Assembly: GCA_017861415.1 (NCBI GenBank)
Contig: JAGFXS010000152.1
Location: 1-5,389, forward strand
Direction: 5' to 3'
DNA: 5,389 nt
Source of the DNA: Bacillota bacterium
Lineage (GTDB): Bacteria; Bacillota; Clostridia; Oscillospirales; Oscillospiraceae
Positions 3,572 to 5,389 of the stretch are shown here, piece by piece. A program made the position numbers and the translations under genes. The notes under the pieces are model-generated. The model was given only the letters and a program-made list of their open reading frames with translations, was not told where the DNA came from and ran no database searches. How positions within the stretch are numbered: the stretch's first letter is position 1; the number at the start of each line of letters is the position of its first letter.

Positions 3572-5389
3572 ATGGAGAAGGTTGTTGGAGTTAAGCAGAA
3601 AAGCAAGAGGAAAGGAAGTCGATATGGGAAGCGGTATGGGTTTGAGTTCAAGCTTCGTTGCGTGAAGTTGCGATTGGAAGAAGGGCTCCCGGTAGCTTTA
3701 TTGAGCAAGGAGGTGGGAGCCAGTAAAGATGTTATTCGTCGTTGGGTGAAGGCGTATCAGGAGCGGGGAGAAGTTGGTTTACGGAACCGGATTTTGCCCA
3801 AGGGGAGTGGGCGGAAGCTTCCCGGCCCGGTACGCAAGAAGATCATCGAGATCAAGAAGCGTGAGCCCCTCTTTGGTGTCAAGCGGATATCCCATCTTTT
3901 AAAGCGTGCATTCTTCCTCAGTGCCAGCCCGGAGACGGTGCGACGGACGCTGCGAGAAGAGTCGTTGATTGTTCCTTCCAAGAAGAAACCCCGGCACAAC
4001 ATAACCCGCCCCCGGTTTTTTGAGCGTTCGACGCCGAATCAGATGTGGCAGGCGGACATCTTCACGTTTCGTCTTGGGGGCCGGTATGCCTATTTGATCG
4101 GGTTTGTCGATGATTACTCCCGGTACGTGGTGGGATTGGGGTTGTACCGGAGTCAGACGGCGGACCAGGTGCTGGAGGTGTATCGCCGGGCGGTTGGGGA
4201 GTACGGAGTCCCGAAGGAGATGCTGACAGATCAGGGACGGCAATACACGAGCTGGCGGGGATCGACGCGTTTTGAGCGGGAGCTGGGGAAGGACCGGGTG
4301 AAGCATATCAAATCGCGACCGCATCATCCGATGACTTTGGGGAAGGTGGAGCGGTTCTGGAAGACGATCTACGAGGAGTTTTTGGTTAGGGCGCAGTTTG
4401 GGAGTTTTGAGGAGGCGCAGGAGAGGGTCCGTCAATGGGTGCAGTATTACAACCACAAGCGACCGCACCAGGGGATCGGGGGACTGTGTCCTGCGGATCG
4501 GTATTTTGAGATCCAGGGAGAGTTGCGAAAGACGATGGAGCGAGGGATCGCGGAGAATGTGTTGGAGATGGCGTTGCGAGGGAAGCCACGGGAGCCATTC
4601 TACATGGTAGGTCGGATGGAAGGTCAGTCCGTGGTGTTACGGGCGGAGAAGGGGAAACTGCGTTTAATGGTGGATGACGAGGAAGGTGGCGGAAAGCAGG
4701 AGATGGTTTATGACGTTGGTGCTCAAGCAGGGGGGCGGGATGAAAGGGGGGAGGAAGATGGAAAACGCAGAGAAGCTGAAAGTGGAGAAGCCAGGGCTGG
4801 AGGAGAAGAAAGGACGGAAGGGTTCGGGGCATACAGCGAAGGAGAAGTGCCGGGCGGTGTTATCGGTATGGACGGAGAAGCGCAAACCGGGAGAAGTTTG
4901 CCGGGAGTTGGGGGTCGCCTGGAGCATATTGAACCAATGGCAGGAGAGAGCAATGGAGGGAATGCTTCTGGCGTTACAGCCTCGGGTTGCGGTGGACAAG
5001 GCAGTGGCATTGAACTCGCGTCTTGCGCTATTATTGGAGCGCACGAGCAAGGGAGGAGCGATGAAGGAGTTGGAGCGGCGTTTGGCGCGACTGCAGGGGA
5101 TGCCGGCAACCAAGCAAGGGGACCTGAGGGAGGCGGCAGAAGACAAGAAGGTCTGACACTCTTCAGGGAGGCTGGGGATGGAGAAGAGAGGAGGACGGCG
5201 CACGAGGGACAAGGAGCAGGAGCTTGCGCGAGAGCGGGCGTTAGTGATTCTCCGGGTGCGCAGCGGAGCGCTGACGGCAAAGCAGGGAGCCCAGGCACTG
5301 GGAGTGTCACGCAAGACCTATTACCAATGGGAGGAGCGTGCCCTCAAAGCTATGGCCTTGGCGTTGGAGAATCGTGTTGCTGGGAGGCC
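3572..5389 (+). CDS. IS481-like DDE transposase; frame still open at the window edge
   Basis: It catalyses DNA strand transfer of the element. Numbered from ATG 3572, the N-terminus is basic, followed by a helix-turn-helix (about 24-68, ending SKDVIRRWVKAYQERGEVGL) and a second HTH-like region (96-131). The rve/RNase H-like catalytic core spans about 155-270 with D162 (WQAD), D220 (LTDQG) and E260 (GKVERFW), spacings 57 and 39. VDDYSR (179-184) and YNHKRPHQGIGGLCPADRY (293-311) are typical IS481 signatures, and EPFYMVGRMEGQSVVLRAEK (341-360) is a small C-terminal beta-rich domain. All catalytic residues are present. Recognisable protein ends near residue 382 (about 4717), close to the usual length. 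The frame then runs on for 224 codons of Gly/Glu/Ala/Arg-rich sequence without a stop, across both helix-turn-helix genes. That tail is either lost termination (one base missing, perhaps in the G run at 4730-4735), or a composition-driven open frame. The catalytic part is secure; the C-terminal end is not. Confidence 0.85.
   Translation, partial: MEKVVGVKQKSKRKGSRYGKRYGFEFKLRCVKLRLEEGLPVALLSKEVGASKDVIRRWVKAYQERGEVGLRNRILPKGSGRKLPGPVRKKIIEIKKREPLFGVKRISHLLKRAFFLSASPETVRRTLREESLIVPSKKKPRHNITRPRFFERSTPNQMWQADIFTFRLGGRYAYLIGFVDDYSRYVVGLGLYRSQTADQVLEVYRRAVGEYGVPKEMLTDQGRQYTSWRGSTRFERELGKDRVKHIKSRPHHPMTLGKVERFWKTIYEEFLVRAQFGSFEEAQERVRQWVQYYNHKRPHQGIGGLCPADRYFEIQGELRKTMERGIAENVLEMALRGKPREPFYMVGRMEGQSVVLRAEKGKLRLMVDDEEGGGKQEMVYDVGAQAGGRDERGEEDGKRREAESGEARAGGEERTEGFGAYSEGEVPGGVIGMDGEAQTGRSLPGVGGRLEHIEPMAGESNGGNASGVTASGCGGQGSGIELASCAIIGAHEQGRSDEGVGAAFGATAGDAGNQARGPEGGGRRQEGLTLFREAGDGEERRTAHEGQGAGACARAGVSDSPGAQRSADGKAGSPGTGSVTQDLLPMGGACPQSYGLGVGESCCWEA
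4698..4702 (+). promoter_or_regulatory. Shine-Dalgarno site for the first HTH gene
   Basis: AGGAG lies 7 bases before ATG 4710, the best-placed site among the in-frame ATGs at 4674, 4710, 4740 and 4758. It is inside the end of the transposase coding region, which suggests translational coupling. Confidence 0.5.
4710..5156 (+). CDS. helix-turn-helix accessory protein of the insertion element (first paralogue)
   Basis: The gene encodes 148 residues from ATG 4710, ending at TGA 5154-5156; the same frame is open back to an ATG at 4674. The first 40 residues are lysine-, glutamate- and glycine-rich. A helix-turn-helix of transposase-accessory type follows (about 42-85): a first helix AKEKCRAVLSVWTEKRK, then PGEVCRELGVAWSILNQWQE with the GVxxSxxxxW-type recognition helix. 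After it come AMEGMLLALQPR (81-92) and a C-terminal amphipathic helix, MKELERRLARLQG (118-130), that may form a coiled coil. No catalytic triad is present, so it cannot transpose alone. It overlaps the end of the transposase and sits 21 bases before a paralogous gene, so it is probably part of the transposition operon as a DNA-end binder or regulator; this role is inference. ATG 4740 or 4758 are alternative starts and would leave the HTH intact. Confidence 0.7.
   Translation: MTLVLKQGGGMKGGRKMENAEKLKVEKPGLEEKKGRKGSGHTAKEKCRAVLSVWTEKRKPGEVCRELGVAWSILNQWQERAMEGMLLALQPRVAVDKAVALNSRLALLLERTSKGGAMKELERRLARLQGMPATKQGDLREAAEDKKV
5165..5171 (+). promoter_or_regulatory. Shine-Dalgarno site for the second HTH gene
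   Basis: AGGGAGG lies 6 bases before ATG 5178, in the 21-base gap after the first HTH gene. It supports separate translation initiation from a shared transcript. Confidence 0.65.
5178..5389 (+). CDS. second helix-turn-helix accessory protein, truncated by window edge
   Basis: Seventy codons are visible from ATG 5178 before the window ends. A very basic start (MEKRGGRRTRDKEQELARER) is followed by a helix ALVILRVRSG and a helix-turn-helix, LTAKQGAQALGVSRKTYYQW (32-51). Then come EERALKAMALALENR (52-66) and VAGRP at the edge. It aligns by eye with the preceding HTH protein: LGVS/A turn, conserved W in the recognition helix, ERA, M, two or three apolar residues, AL, R. The pair therefore looks like an old tandem duplication or a recruited partner set. 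Same strand and 21-base spacing place it in the transposase operon. The C-terminus, possibly with further domains, lies outside the window. A role in binding element ends or controlling the transposase is inference. Confidence 0.7.
   Translation, partial: MEKRGGRRTRDKEQELARERALVILRVRSGALTAKQGAQALGVSRKTYYQWEERALKAMALALENRVAGR

Noticed and set aside
3899..5314. Long minus-strand open frames (3899-4468, 4386-4832, 4664-5314, 4723-5310)
   Set aside because: They are antisense to the transposase and HTH genes and rich in Pro, Ser, Leu and Arg. A purine-rich + strand gives a pyrimidine-rich complement in which stop codons are rare. No domain or ribosome binding site was recognised.
1..5389. tRNA, rRNA, CRISPR array, riboswitch
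   Set aside because: No cloverleaf-like T-loop motif, regularly spaced direct repeats, or conserved riboswitch core was seen on either strand by eye.

Overview
The window looks like an accessory region of a bacterial chromosome or metagenomic contig: old, partly decayed genes on the left, one large exported-type beta-propeller gene in the middle, and the left part of a multi-gene insertion element on the right. Shine-Dalgarno sites precede the main genes and the genetic code appears standard. The beta-propeller family and the IS481-like transposase both occur in Desulfobacterota (former Deltaproteobacteria), among other groups. That placement is a weak inference; nothing here is a taxonomic marker.

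Layout. Positions 1-308 hold no convincing gene, only a 7-bp dyad followed by five T. Positions 309-662 (+) hold a small unrecognised gene interrupted by one in-frame amber codon. Positions 645-986 (-) hold the C-terminal remnant of an alpha/beta hydrolase, meeting that gene tail to tail with an 18-bp overlap. Positions 987-1398 have no gene, but a perfect 12-bp inverted repeat (973-984 / 1043-1054) lies at the point where hydrolase similarity is lost. Positions 1399-3524 carry a beta-propeller protein (COG4880 / PF09826 type). Its signal or anchor segment (1399-1497) has a good ribosome binding site but is one base out of frame with the 668-codon body (1518-3524).

From about 3525 the sequence becomes G-rich and purine-rich on the + strand. 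An IS481-like DDE transposase starts at 3572, with DDE residues D162, D220 and E260. It is followed by two small paralogous helix-turn-helix genes (4710-5156 and 5178 to the right edge). The transposase frame has no stop before the window ends, so it runs through both helix-turn-helix genes in another frame.

How the genes relate. The three right-hand genes are co-oriented, closely spaced or overlapping, and each has a Shine-Dalgarno site, so they read as one transposition operon. Whether the two helix-turn-helix proteins are DNA-binding partners or regulators of the transposase is inference. The left-hand genes show no functional link to each other; an amber codon, a truncation and a frameshift beside a transposon suggest a region losing function. 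No RNA gene, CRISPR array or convincing promoter was seen.
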